Assembly (NCBI RefSeq): GCF_034808145.1 | Contig: NZ_JAXHGM010000001.1 | Coordinates: 124,001-188,000, forward strand | DNA length: 64,000 bases | Origin: Halorubellus sp034808145 | GTDB taxonomy: Archaea > Halobacteriota > Halobacteria > Halobacteriales > Natrialbaceae | Reading direction: 5' to 3' | Shown here: positions 1 through 7,636 of the stretch, in pieces | How positions within the stretch are numbered: position 1 is the stretch's first letter | Layout: each line of letters starts with the position of its first letter | Program-made: the position numbers and the translations under genes | The notes under the pieces: model-generated | What the model was told of the DNA's origin: nothing | The model's input: only the letters and a program-made list of their open reading frames with translations | Databases searched by the model: none

Positions 1-146
1 ACGTCGGTCTCGTACCCCATGACGAGGAGCGCGGGGGTGACGAGGAACGACCCGCCCATCCCGAAGAACCCGAAGAGCAGGCCGATGAGGAGGCCGAAGC
101 CACTGAACATCACGAGCAGCGAGAGGGCGACCCCGAACACCTCCAT
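1..146 (-). CDS. Sulfite exporter TauE/SafE family protein, N-terminal part only
   Basis: This is the first 48 or so codons of a membrane protein that runs off the left window edge. The translation begins MEVFGVALSLLVMFSGFG and continues with a glycine-rich stretch containing FGFFGMGGSFLVTPAL. That is the usual N-terminal signature of the TauE/SafE (DUF81) sulfite/organosulfonate exporter family: a first hydrophobic helix, then the GxGGG(S/F)-like turn and an L-x-P-A-L motif. The ATG lies 2 nt after the stop of the small membrane protein gene at 149-298, so the two are almost certainly co-transcribed. The neighbours are all sulfur-handling proteins, which supports a role in sulfite or thiosulfate efflux. 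Substrate specificity cannot be read from this fragment. Confidence 0.8.
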   Translation of the reverse strand, partial: MEVFGVALSLLVMFSGFGLLIGLLFGFFGMGGSFLVTPALLVMGYETD

Positions 147-148
147 GG

Positions 149-298
149 TCAGTCACCCCGCAGGAACGCGGTGAGCCGCCTTCCGAGTAGCTTCTCGAGG
201 GCGCCGTAGCCCACGTAGAGCAGTACCGCCTCGAGCAGTACGATGCCGATGAGCGTCGCCCCGTCGACGACGCCCTGGGAGATCTCAATGCCGAACAT
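149..298 (-). CDS. Small single-helix membrane protein of the sulfur cluster (DUF7512-like)
   Basis: A 49-residue protein that starts MFGIEISQGVVDG and has one strongly hydrophobic helix (about residues 15-33, TLIGIVLLEAVLLYVGYGAL), followed by a basic tail LGRRLTAFLRGD. From memory it resembles a short haloarchaeal family annotated DUF7512 that sits beside TauE/SafE genes; its function is unknown. Its stop codon is 2 nt before the TauE/SafE start, so a partner or assembly role for the exporter is a reasonable inference. The promoter box CCAAAACCGTTAAG lies 71-84 nt upstream, which implies an untranslated leader of about 40-50 nt, unlike most genes here. Confidence 0.7.
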   Translation of the reverse strand: MFGIEISQGVVDGATLIGIVLLEAVLLYVGYGALEKLLGRRLTAFLRGD

Positions 299-315
299 CG
301 ACGAACACCTGCTTC

Positions 316-323
316 AGTATTGT
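316..323 (+). promoter_or_regulatory. AGTATTGT operator-like site in the leader of the exporter operon
   Basis: Exact AGTATTGT on the plus strand, 18 nt upstream of the start at 298 and downstream of the promoter box of the same minus-strand gene. It is inverted relative to the copy at 392-399. The same 8-mer, or one mismatch from it, recurs at the other sulfur-gene promoters of this cluster. Confidence 0.45.
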
Positions 324-368
324 GTGGAGCATGGATTTCTGTGCAGTCGACCGTAGCCGACAACGGGC

Positions 369-399
369 CTTAACGGTTTTGGGAAGAGCGTACAATACT
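369..399 (-). promoter_or_regulatory. Promoter and operator-like motif upstream of the exporter operon
   Basis: Read on the minus strand this holds AGTATTGT (392-399) followed by CCAAAACCGTTAAG (369-382), the latter a plausible BRE/TATA-like element. Nearly the same pair (AGTATTGT ... CCAAACCGTTAAG) precedes the rhodanese gene at 3049-3088. The distance between the two elements is about one helical turn longer there. Confidence 0.5.
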
Positions 400-890
400 A
401 TATCTCGCTACCCAACCCATCGCCATCCATAACTTACGCATGACTACACCCCCTGAACCCGACGACTCACTGACTATTCGACAGCCGGTCCGACCCCTGA
501 TGGCCCACGGCACCGCGCGCCCGAGCGAGAGGCCGACCGTCTCGGTCGCCCGAGCGACCACTGGCGCACGCTCGAGACTCACCCTGTGAACCAGCTACCC
601 GCCGCGACGAACGGCACGACACCCGCCATCACGATAGTGGAATAATGGAACGACTGAAAAAGAGTGACCGAGACGGAGCGACCGGCGAAGCTCGACCGAG
701 ACGGAGCGACCGTGAAGGTCCGACCGACGACACGGCTCGACCGTTTCCGGGACACACAGCGACTCAAGCGGGTACCTGCGCCGAGCGCCGCGGCCGTCGA
801 GGTGCAACGGGGCCCGAGGAACGCGTTCCGAGGCGGCGGTTCGCGGCGCGAAAAAATCGGACGAGTCGACGGACGTTCCCGGGGCTCCGG

Positions 891-1367
891 TCAGTCCGCG
901 GTCGTCGTCCCCGCCTCCGCGTCGCTCGTGCTCCACTGACGCCAGAGCGCCTGCGCGTACGCGCCGACGAACATCGCACCGATCGCCCACAGGATGGTCA
1001 GGTTCCCGATACCGACGCTCGCGTACGCCGCCCCCGGACAGATGCCAGAGAGCCCCCAGCCGACGCCGAAGACGACGCCGCCCGCCAGGACGTTCCGGTC
1101 GAACGACTTCAACCGCCGAGCGTACTCGCGGCCCGTCAAGGGCGCGGACCGCCCCGTCTTGCTCAGGAGCCAGAACGCCGCACCCGCGACGATGCTCCCG
1201 CCGAACATCACGAACACGAGCCCGAAGTCCTCGAACTGCAGGAACTTCAGGACGACCTCCGGCTTCGCCATCTCGCTCACCGCGAGCCCGACGCCGAACA
1301 CCAGCCCACCGACGAGGATGAGGAGGTTGAACAGCAGACCGCGGTCGTTCGGCTCGACCGCGCTCAT
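891..1367 (-). CDS. YeeE/YedE-type sulfur transporter, second half-size subunit (DUF6691-like)
   Basis: A 158-residue membrane protein with about four hydrophobic segments. It begins MSAVEPNDRGLLFNLL and carries the YeeE/YedE hallmark GVGWGLSGICPGAA (about residues 100-115) with its conserved cysteine, which in YeeE-type thiosulfate channels relays thiosulfate through the membrane. The full-length bacterial protein has two such halves; here the halves are separate genes. The ATG at 1367 overlaps the stop of the other half (1364-1834) by 4 nt (ATGA), which shows translational coupling and argues against the longer upstream reading frame. The predicted role is thiosulfate or other sulfur-species uptake feeding TusA/rhodanese trafficking. 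Confidence 0.85.
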   Translation of the reverse strand: MSAVEPNDRGLLFNLLILVGGLVFGVGLAVSEMAKPEVVLKFLQFEDFGLVFVMFGGSIVAGAAFWLLSKTGRSAPLTGREYARRLKSFDRNVLAGGVVFGVGWGLSGICPGAAYASVGIGNLTILWAIGAMFVGAYAQALWRQWSTSDAEAGTTTAD

Positions 1368-1834
1368 GGCCGCACCCCCATCGCGAACACCAACTGCGCG
1401 GTCCCGACCGCGACCAGGAGGAACGTGGCGACGTTCACGAGCGACGTCTGCGAGAGCGACCCGACGCCGCAGACGCCGTGCCCGCTCGTGCACCCCTTCC
1501 CGACTCGCGTGCCGACACCGACGAGGAACCCGCCGACGACGAGCCGCCACGGCTCCACGCGCGTCGAGTAGCTGAAGTCACCGGTCACGTACGTGTACGC
1601 GGCCGCACCCAGGACGATTCCGAGCGTGAACACCACGCGCCAGTCGCGGGACGCGACGTACTTCCGGCGCTGGAACCGGTCCAGGTTCGAGGCGTACGAC
1701 CACGTCGACTCCAGGAACGTGCTCGCACCCGCGATGATCCCGGTACCGACGTAGATGATGACGACGCCGAGCCCGACGAGCGCGCCACCGACCGCGTACT
1801 GCGCGATCCCGTTCGGGAAGAGAGTCTCGAGCAT
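1364..1834 (-). CDS. YeeE/YedE-type sulfur transporter, first half-size subunit
   Basis: A 156-residue membrane protein (MLETLFPNGIAQYAVGG...) with several hydrophobic helices. It carries the second-family motif GVGTRVGKGCTSGHGVCG (about residues 106-123), the Cys-containing signature of the YeeE/YedE thiosulfate-uptake family. It is the 5' member of a coupled pair; its stop overlaps the next start by 4 nt. It starts 2 nt after the end of the rhodanese/MBL gene, so the three form one minus-strand operon read from the promoter at about 3049-3088. The pair most likely assembles as a heteromeric equivalent of full-length YeeE. Confidence 0.87.
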   Translation of the reverse strand: MLETLFPNGIAQYAVGGALVGLGVVIIYVGTGIIAGASTFLESTWSYASNLDRFQRRKYVASRDWRVVFTLGIVLGAAAYTYVTGDFSYSTRVEPWRLVVGGFLVGVGTRVGKGCTSGHGVCGVGSLSQTSLVNVATFLLVAVGTAQLVFAMGVRP

Positions 1835-1835
1835 C

Positions 1836-3020
1836 CTACTCGGTCATCGCGTCCTTGCTGGCCGCGCAGTTGTTCGGCCCGAGCTCCAGCTCGAACGCCT
1901 CGTCGGCGTCCGGGTCCTGTTCACCGAGGTTCGTCGCGATGATGTCCTCGTAGTTCGCCGGCCGCGACGGCATGTCGCTGAGGACGAAGTCGACGAAGTC
2001 CTCCCTGTCCATCGTGAGCGCGCTCATCTCGTCGAACAGTTCCCCGAGCGTCGCGGTGTACGTGCCGTCCTCGGCAGGCGTTGCCGCGTCGGAGAAGTGC
2101 CCGGGGGCGACGACGACGTCGTCGTCGAACTCGCGGAGGGTCTGCAGGGAGTCGTACAGGAGTCGCGCGGCGTCGGGTGCGCCCTCGTCGCCGTCCTCCA
2201 GGTCCGGGCGCGCGACGCTCTCCGTGAACAGGAAGTCGCCGGTGAAGAGGGCGGCGTCGTCGACGAGGTAGCTCGTCATCCCGGTCGTGTGCCCGGGCGT
2301 GAACACCGCCTCGACGGCGACGTCACCGACGGTGAGTTCGTCACCGTCTTCGAGGACGACGTCGGGGTCGAACGCCGCGCCCCGGTCGAGGGACGCCTGC
2401 GGGTACGCTGCCTCCACCGACCCGACCTCGTCGGCGAGTTCGCGCGCGCCACTGACGTGGTCGGCGTGGATGTGGGTGTCGACCGCGTACGCGATCTCCG
2501 CGCCGTAGTCCGCGGCGTCGACGACGTACCGGTCGGTGAACTCGCGGAGCGGGTCGGCGACGAGCGCCTCTCCGTCGGAGACGACCATGTGGGACAGGCA
2601 GCCGCTCGAGGGCCGCTGGTACTGGAGGACGGTCGCGTCGGTGTCCGCGTCGACCTCGGTCGCGAAGTACAGGCGCGCCCACTCGTTCATGCCGCCGTCG
2701 AGGTTCAGGGCGTCGTAGCCCGCCTCGGCGAGCTGTGCGGCGATGTACTCGCTGGCCCCGCCCTTCGCGCAGACGACGACGACCGGGTCGCCGTCGGGCA
2801 CGCGGTCGAGGAGGTCGTCGTCGATGTCGTCGAGGAACTCGAAGTACGGCACGTTCGCGACGTCGACGTTCTCGCCGTCGATGTGCCAGTCGTCGTACTC
2901 CGAGCTGGCGCGGACGTCGAGGAGTGTCACCTCGTCGTCGCGCTCGACCTGCTCGTAGAGAGTTTCGGCGTCGATGCTGTCGACGGTTGCGTCCGTCTCC
3001 GGGAACAGTTGCTCGCTCAT
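1836..3020 (-). CDS. Rhodanese-metallo-beta-lactamase fusion, sulfur transferase/persulfide dioxygenase-like
   Basis: A 394-residue fusion. Residues about 10-120 form a rhodanese domain with the active-site cysteine in VVVVCAKGGASE (Cys84). Residues about 130-350 form an MBL-fold domain with THIHADH (182-188), PGHTTG (His244), TGDFLF (Asp262) and a later PGHF, the metal ligands of the ETHE1/glyoxalase II-like persulfide dioxygenase group. The usual order in bacterial PDO-rhodanese fusions is MBL first; here the rhodanese comes first, as in other haloarchaeal homologues. It heads the operon with the two YeeE halves. A role in oxidising or transferring persulfide sulfur is likely; the exact reaction is inferred. 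The ATG at 3020 lies about 30 nt from the TTAA element, so the mRNA is probably leaderless. Confidence 0.88.
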   Translation of the reverse strand: MSEQLFPETDATVDSIDAETLYEQVERDDEVTLLDVRASSEYDDWHIDGENVDVANVPYFEFLDDIDDDLLDRVPDGDPVVVVCAKGGASEYIAAQLAEAGYDALNLDGGMNEWARLYFATEVDADTDATVLQYQRPSSGCLSHMVVSDGEALVADPLREFTDRYVVDAADYGAEIAYAVDTHIHADHVSGARELADEVGSVEAAYPQASLDRGAAFDPDVVLEDGDELTVGDVAVEAVFTPGHTTGMTSYLVDDAALFTGDFLFTESVARPDLEDGDEGAPDAARLLYDSLQTLREFDDDVVVAPGHFSDAATPAEDGTYTATLGELFDEMSALTMDREDFVDFVLSDMPSRPANYEDIIATNLGEQDPDADEAFELELGPNNCAASKDAMTE

Positions 3021-3048
3021 CTTCGGTCGAGTGTATCCGACCGCCGCA

Positions 3049-3088
3049 CTTAACGGTTTGGATAGTTGTACGCAACATCCACAATACT
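3049..3088 (-). promoter_or_regulatory. Promoter with operator-like motif for rhodanese/YeeE operon
   Basis: Minus-strand reading gives AGTATTGT (3081-3088), then GTTGCGTACAAC (3064-3075, arms GTTG/CAAC), then CCAAACCGTTAAG (3049-3061). The TTAA is about 30 nt before the ATG. This shares both elements with the 369-399 promoter; an AGTATTGT-like element is also present at the divergent tusA promoter. Confidence 0.5.
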
Positions 3089-3237
3089 ACTGTTCGGTTG
3101 GAGGGGCGTTCGTCTCGGTGTATGCACACGAACGCGCGCACCAATAAGCCTCAGAAGCCTCCTTTGGTCGCTTTTGGACGAGCGGAACCGATGCGAGGAA
3201 CTCAATGGACTTCGGAAACGCCTACCAGACACCGTCA

Positions 3238-3264
3238 GATATTTAGTGTGCAGTGCAATATTGT
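3238..3264 (+). promoter_or_regulatory. Promoter of tusA-dsrE with AATATTGT motif
   Basis: GATATTTA (3238-3245) is a good TATA-like box. CAATATTG (3256-3263) is a perfect 8-bp palindrome, and AATATTGT (3257-3264) differs by one base from the AGTATTGT sites. It lies between the TATA box and the ATG, where bound protein would block initiation. Confidence 0.5.
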
Positions 3265-3279
3265 GGGGTACACACAACG

Positions 3280-3525
3280 ATGAGTGTAGACATCAGTGCC
3301 ACCGAGACGCTCGACGTGAAAGGCGAGAACTGCCCGATGCCGGTCGTCAAGACCAAGCAGGCGATCGACGACCTCGCGGTCGACGACGTCCTCGAGGTCG
3401 TCGCGACCGACTCCGGCTCGATGAGCGACATCGCCGGCTGGGCGGACACCACGAACGGTGTCGAACTACTCGACCAGGTCGAGGGCGACGACCTGTACAC
3501 GCACTACGTGCGGAAGACCGAGTGA
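3280..3525 (+). CDS. tusA: TusA-family sulfurtransferase
   Basis: An 81-residue sulfur carrier. It has the family-defining CPMP motif (GENCPMPVVKTKQAI, Cys18) after a short beta strand and the typical end of the fold (DLYTHYVRK). TusA proteins carry sulfur as a persulfide on that cysteine and pass it to partners. The ATG at 3280 is chosen over an upstream in-frame start because the protein then begins just before the first strand and the promoter box lies about 36 nt upstream. The DsrE-like gene follows after 1 nt, so the pair should act together, receiving sulfur from the rhodanese protein or the YeeE importer. Confidence 0.9.
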   Translation: MSVDISATETLDVKGENCPMPVVKTKQAIDDLAVDDVLEVVATDSGSMSDIAGWADTTNGVELLDQVEGDDLYTHYVRKTE

Positions 3526-3526
3526 G

Positions 3527-4135
3527 ATGAGCACCGAGACCGACGCGACCGACACCGAGGACGCTGCCGCGACGGCCACGAGCGGCGTGGACCCCGAGAC
3601 AGTCGCCGCGCTCGAATCCCGCATCGACGAACTCGAGGCCGAAATCGCGGACGTCCGCGCGGACGAGGGCGACGACCAGGGGAAGATGGTGATCATCGCG
3701 ACGAAGGGGACGCTCGACATGGCGTACCCGCCGCTGATACTCGCTAGCACCGCCGCGGCGTTCGGCTGGGACGTCACCGTCTTCCACACGTTCTGGGGAC
3801 TGGACATTCTCCACGAGGAGCGCTCGCAGAACCTCCAGCTCAGTGCTGTCGGGAACCCGAGCATGCCGATGCCGAACGCGCTCGGCGCGCTTCCCGGCAT
3901 GGATCGACTCACGACGAAGATGATGGAGAAACGCATCGCGGACAACGACACGGCGTCTATCCAGGAGCTCATCGACACGAGTCTGGACATGGGCGTCGAG
4001 TTCCAGGCGTGCCAGATGACGATCGACCTCATGGACTACGACGAGGACGACTTCTTCGACGGCGTCACCACCGGCGTCGGCGCCGCCAGCGCACTCGGCG
4101 ATATGGGAGACGCCGACGTCCAGCTCCTCGTCTGA
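3527..4135 (+). CDS. DsrE/DsrF-like sulfur-relay protein (DsrE2 type)
   Basis: A 202-residue protein with an acidic, Thr/Ala-rich N-terminus and a short coiled-coil region (VAALESRIDELEAEIADV, about 26-43). It continues into a DsrE-fold domain starting KMVIIATKGTLDMAYPPLILA. The conserved cysteine is in VEFQACQMTIDLM. DsrE2-type proteins accept and transfer sulfane sulfur, typically next to TusA and rhodanese genes exactly as here. The start at 3527 follows the tusA stop by 1 nt. No membrane segment is strong enough to call; the DsrE2 group is sometimes membrane-associated through the hydrophobic segment after the coiled coil. Confidence 0.87.
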   Translation: MSTETDATDTEDAAATATSGVDPETVAALESRIDELEAEIADVRADEGDDQGKMVIIATKGTLDMAYPPLILASTAAAFGWDVTVFHTFWGLDILHEERSQNLQLSAVGNPSMPMPNALGALPGMDRLTTKMMEKRIADNDTASIQELIDTSLDMGVEFQACQMTIDLMDYDEDDFFDGVTTGVGAASALGDMGDADVQLLV

Positions 4136-5244
4136 GCCGCCCGGACCTCTCGAGAACTCGTTCTTCCGTCCGCAGCACCCATAGCAGCGGCGTCGCGGTG
4201 CCCCCGCCCATCACGACGCCCACCGGATTTCGTATCGCGATATGTGATTTATGCTGTGGTGTCCGGCCGATCGGGGGCGATTCCCCGAAGCCCACGAGCT
4301 GACGACGCTCATCGCCCATATCGCCCGAATCTCGATGCCCGGGCGGGCTTCGCCGACTGCGGGCCGGGGTGCGTGGGTGGGTCGTGGAGTCGCCCTCGAC
4401 CTGCAGGGCCGCGCACGCGCGGGACACTCTGTTCGGTCCGGGCTTGACGTCCAGTGCAGGAGTCCGTCGACTTCGACACCCGGTAGGGGGGTTCGTCGCT
4501 CAGTGTCGGGGCACTCGGTGGGTGGGAAGGGTCTGCCGGAACGAGAACGCAAGTCCACGACTTCGGGATGAGGTCGGTGGTATCTCCGACGCCTCGGGAA
4601 CCTTCGGTATCGGCCGAACCGGTCAGTCACGGCTCGCGAGGCACCCGTCAGCCGTCGCGGCGAACTCCGCCTCGGACTGGTGGCTGTTGAACGGTCCGCT
4701 ACCGGTCGTCGCGGTCGGTCCTCGGTTCGCCTTCCCTCGTCTCCCGAGTCCGGTGTGGGAGGGGACCCGTCATCGCGTCTGCGCAGCCAGCACCCGCTAT
4801 CGCCGAGAATCCCGCGTTCGACACCGTCGACGCTCGTGGACGGAACGAGCGGTCGCGACGGCGGAGCGCCAGCGGCGGTCCTGGAGCGGAATTCGTGAGG
4901 TCGCTCGGATTCGCGCTGTCGAATCGGTGCCCCAGTCGCTGCGGTGACCTGGGGCGTCTCCGGGTGACCTGGGGCGAGTACCACCGCGCACAGCATGACC
5001 TGCATGGCTCGCGAGGCGGACGCTGGACTCCTGGTGTCATCTGGGCCTGATTCTAACGTTCCGAGCCTCTCTCTGGGGCGAGACCGGCTGTTCGCCCGGT
5101 ACCGCCGAACCACTCCGATAAATTCCATAATGCGATACAGAACCGCTTTCTCCCGGTCAGTCGATGACGGACCGTCTTCCGTCCGGAAGCGGGTCGCGTC
5201 CGGCCGATGGTCGCGTCGAGTCGCTGTCCGGCGAGCGTCGCGGT
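4136..5244. other. Gene-free stretch of about 1.1 kb
   Basis: No frame here looks like a haloarchaeal protein: the longest ORFs are Arg/Ser/Pro-rich, lack acidic bias and have no recognisable domain. A 14-bp direct repeat (GGTGACCTGGGGCG) lies at 4943-4956 and 4963-4976. AT-richer spots occur near 4228-4255 and 5115-5140. It may hold a decayed gene, an unrecognised RNA, or simply spacer. See the findings. Confidence 0.5.
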
Positions 5245-7041
5245 TCAGCGACCGAGCGCGACGTCTCCAGGAACCGTGCGGCCCTCCGAGCCGGTGCCGA
5301 TGGACTCCTCGGGTCGATACGCCGCGAGCGTCCGGAGGAGGTCGAGCTCCTGCTGGAGAGCGTCGTCGCCGACCGCGTCCATCTCGCGCTCGAAGTGCTC
5401 GGCGAACGCGCCGATGCGGTCGCGGTACTCGCGCGAGACGCTGAGCGGGTCGCTCTGTTGTTCCCACTCGCCGAGGTGGTCGTCGTCGTACACCGGAACG
5501 CCATCCGCGGTGGGCTCGCCGTCGCGCTCGCGCTCCGCGACCATCCAGCTCTTCAGGAGGTCCGCGTACCGCGAGAGCAACACGGCCTTCCGGACGCCCG
5601 TGTTCGCGAACTCGTCGGGGCCGCCGTCGGGGAACTCGACCGTCGTCTCGCGCTCGCTGCGCTCGCCGGTTCGATCCTCCCAGCTCGCGCGAAGGCGGAG
5701 CGAGCCGTCACCGGAGCCGTCGTCGGTCCGCGAGACCTTCGCGAGCACGACACCGCCCTTGGTCCGCCCGTCCGCGGTCGGCGACGCGAACAGCGTGTTC
5801 ACGGAGAGCATCCGGCCGGTCGACTCGTCAGCCGCCGACGACCCGTACACCCGCTCTATCTCGTAGCCGTCGGCGTCGAGGTCGAGCGACAGGTCGAACA
5901 CGAGCGGCGTCACCATGTACTCGAACTGCTCCACGACGCGCTCGCGGAACTGCGCGGGCGAGTGCACCGAGTAGTAGTTCGCGCCGCGGACGCTCGTTAT
6001 CTCGTCGACGATCTCGGTGTTGAAGTCCACGCCGACGCCGACGAACGTCGCGTGCACGTTCCGCTCCGCGGCGGCGGTCGCCAGTCGTCCGCGCAGCCCC
6101 TCGTCGCTCGTCTCGCCGACGTTCGGCATCGCGTCCGTCAGGACGATCATGCGGTTCTCGTACGTCGTCTGGTCCGCGTTCGCGTGCGGATCCAGGAGCG
6201 AGAGGGCGTCGTCCATGCCGGCGTCGAGGTTCGTGCCGCCGCCGGGCCGGATGTCCTCTTCGATGTGGCCGCGGATGGCGTCCATGTCCGTCTCGGCGAC
6301 TGGATTCAGGGGTTTCGCGACCGCGGCGTCGGAGTTGTAGAGGACGACGCCGAGGCGGTCGCCGGGACGGAGCTTCTCCGTGACCGACGCGAGCGCGTCC
6401 TTCGCGACCGCCATCTTCGACTCGCTTCCGGAGGCTTCGACGGTCTGCTTGTTCCCGTACTGGTCGTAGTAGTACTCGTCGAACGAGGACCCCATCGACC
6501 CGGAGATATCGAGCACGAGCACGAGGTTCAGGCGCTTCCGGTCGAACGAGTCAGCGTCCAGACCCGAGTTCAGGCCGACCGAGAGGTAGCGTTCGGTCTC
6601 CTCCGAGAGCGGGTCCGCGGTGACCGCGGGCGCGTACCGCGGACAGAACAGGTCGCTGCACGCGCCGGCGTCGCCCGTGTCGAAGTAGTAGTCGTAGAAC
6701 AACCCCTCGTAGGAGAGCGAGGACGGGATGGGGAGGTAGTCGTTCTCGACGTTCCGCCGGAACGTGTTCGCGTCCTTCGCGCCGCCGGCGGCGAGCCCGA
6801 CCGATTCCGTGGCGCCACCGCCGGACGAGGCGGCCTGGAACGTGGCGTTCGACCCGCCGCCGGCGCCGCCGGCGCCACCGTCGCCGCCGAGGTCGCCGGG
6901 GGAGTACTGCCAGTCGTCGACGACCCGTCCGTCGTCGTCGGTCGACGGGGGCACGTTCCCGATACGTCCGTTACAGCCGGCGAGCGCCGCCGTCGCGGCG
7001 GTCGCGAGCGAGAGGACCGTCCGTCTGCTGTGCGGGGACAT
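5245..7041 (-). CDS. Tat-exported von Willebrand factor A lipoprotein (YfbK-like)
   Basis: A 598-residue surface protein. The N-terminus MSPHSRRTVLSLATAATA ends in AGC (lipobox Cys23), so a Tat signal with lipid anchoring is expected. A glycine-rich linker (about 50-85) leads to a segment around NTFRRNVENDYLPIPSSL that matches the region preceding the vWA domain in YfbK proteins. The vWA domain has a complete metal-ion-dependent adhesion site: DISGS (178-182), GGGTN and LTDAMPN. The C-terminal third (LSRYADLLKSWM...) resembles DUF3520 of YfbK. It probably binds a ligand outside the cell; the ligand is unknown. The ATG at 7041 is preferred over an in-frame start nine codons upstream because it places the RR motif at residues 6-7. 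It is transcribed alone. Confidence 0.88.
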   Translation of the reverse strand: MSPHSRRTVLSLATAATAALAGCNGRIGNVPPSTDDDGRVVDDWQYSPGDLGGDGGAGGAGGGSNATFQAASSGGGATESVGLAAGGAKDANTFRRNVENDYLPIPSSLSYEGLFYDYYFDTGDAGACSDLFCPRYAPAVTADPLSEETERYLSVGLNSGLDADSFDRKRLNLVLVLDISGSMGSSFDEYYYDQYGNKQTVEASGSESKMAVAKDALASVTEKLRPGDRLGVVLYNSDAAVAKPLNPVAETDMDAIRGHIEEDIRPGGGTNLDAGMDDALSLLDPHANADQTTYENRMIVLTDAMPNVGETSDEGLRGRLATAAAERNVHATFVGVGVDFNTEIVDEITSVRGANYYSVHSPAQFRERVVEQFEYMVTPLVFDLSLDLDADGYEIERVYGSSAADESTGRMLSVNTLFASPTADGRTKGGVVLAKVSRTDDGSGDGSLRLRASWEDRTGERSERETTVEFPDGGPDEFANTGVRKAVLLSRYADLLKSWMVAERERDGEPTADGVPVYDDDHLGEWEQQSDPLSVSREYRDRIGAFAEHFEREMDAVGDDALQQELDLLRTLAAYRPEESIGTGSEGRTVPGDVALGR

Positions 7042-7197
7042 ACGGACACGATGGGCCGCCACCACCATAACACGTAGACTAGCTGAAACGACGATTTCAC
7101 CTGTCTGGACGTTCGACGCGGCCGAAACGCTCCCGTCGAACGACCATCGGGCACGCGAAACGCCTCACTTTTCACTCGCCGCCGCCGACAGTCACGC

Positions 7198-7515
7198 ATG
7201 ACCGACCTCGACCCCGAGACGTTCGAGGAGGAGAAGTACGTCGACTACTTCCCGAAGCTCCAGCAGGCGTACAAGAACGCGTTCAACCGCGTGAACGAGC
7301 AGTACGACGCCGAGCTCGTGCACGCCATCGACCAGCAGGTGCTCAACGAGAGCGAACCGCACTACGAGGGCGACGGCGAGTTCACCATCGACGTCCCCGA
7401 CGACCCCTACGAGCGCCTGGAGGGCGTGCTCGCCGACCGCGAGAAGTTCGACGCCGTCCTCGACGCCTACCTCGACGAGATCGAGGTCGAACTGAAGCGC
7501 GTCTTCAGCGTCTGA
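7198..7515 (+). CDS. Conserved haloarchaeal protein, DUF5783-like
   Basis: A 105-residue acidic protein with no membrane segment: EKYVDYFPKLQQAYKNAFN, then LVHAIDQQVLNESEPHYEG, then a C-terminal DAYLDEIEVELKRVFSV helix. I recall near-identical motifs from a small haloarchaeal family annotated DUF5783, whose function is unknown. It looks all-helical in its first half. It is divergent from the vWA gene, with about 156 bp between them, and is followed by a separate PAP2 gene. Confidence 0.75.
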   Translation: MTDLDPETFEEEKYVDYFPKLQQAYKNAFNRVNEQYDAELVHAIDQQVLNESEPHYEGDGEFTIDVPDDPYERLEGVLADREKFDAVLDAYLDEIEVELKRVFSV

Positions 7516-7602
7516 ACGCCGCCACGACCGCCGCCGCTCCGCTTCCCCCGCATCTCTCTGGCCCTCGCCAGCTCGACTCGTACCCTTGACAACTCAAACA
7601 AC

Positions 7603-7610
7603 AGATATTC
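7603..7610 (+). promoter_or_regulatory. TATA-like box deciding the PAP2 start
   Basis: AGATATTC lies about 31 nt before the ATG at 7637, which is the normal distance for a leaderless haloarchaeal transcript. It overlaps the beginning of the longer frame starting at TTG 7586, so the longer frame is unlikely. Confidence 0.5.
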
Positions 7611-7636
7611 AATGGTTCGCGGGGGACGTTCGAGGG

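Larger units (their letters stand above)
299..890. other. Gene-poor stretch between exporter operon and YeeE genes
   Basis: Apart from the promoter elements at 316-399, I see no gene. The reading frames across it give basic, Arg-rich or Ser-rich proteins unlike the acidic neighbours. A 19-bp exact direct repeat (GACCGAGACGGAGCGACCG) occurs at 666-684 and 694-712. The 3' ends of both flanking minus-strand transcription units do not show a clear T-tract. Confidence 0.5.

Noticed and set aside
645..1571. A 308-codon open frame on the plus strand
   Set aside because: It runs antisense through both YeeE halves, is Arg/Pro/Thr-rich and lacks the acidic bias of all real proteins here; it is a shadow of high-GC coding DNA.
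4369..4947. A 192-codon frame in the gene-free island
   Set aside because: The product is basic (Arg-rich) with no domain and Cys/Trp use unlike the neighbours; no promoter-spaced start.
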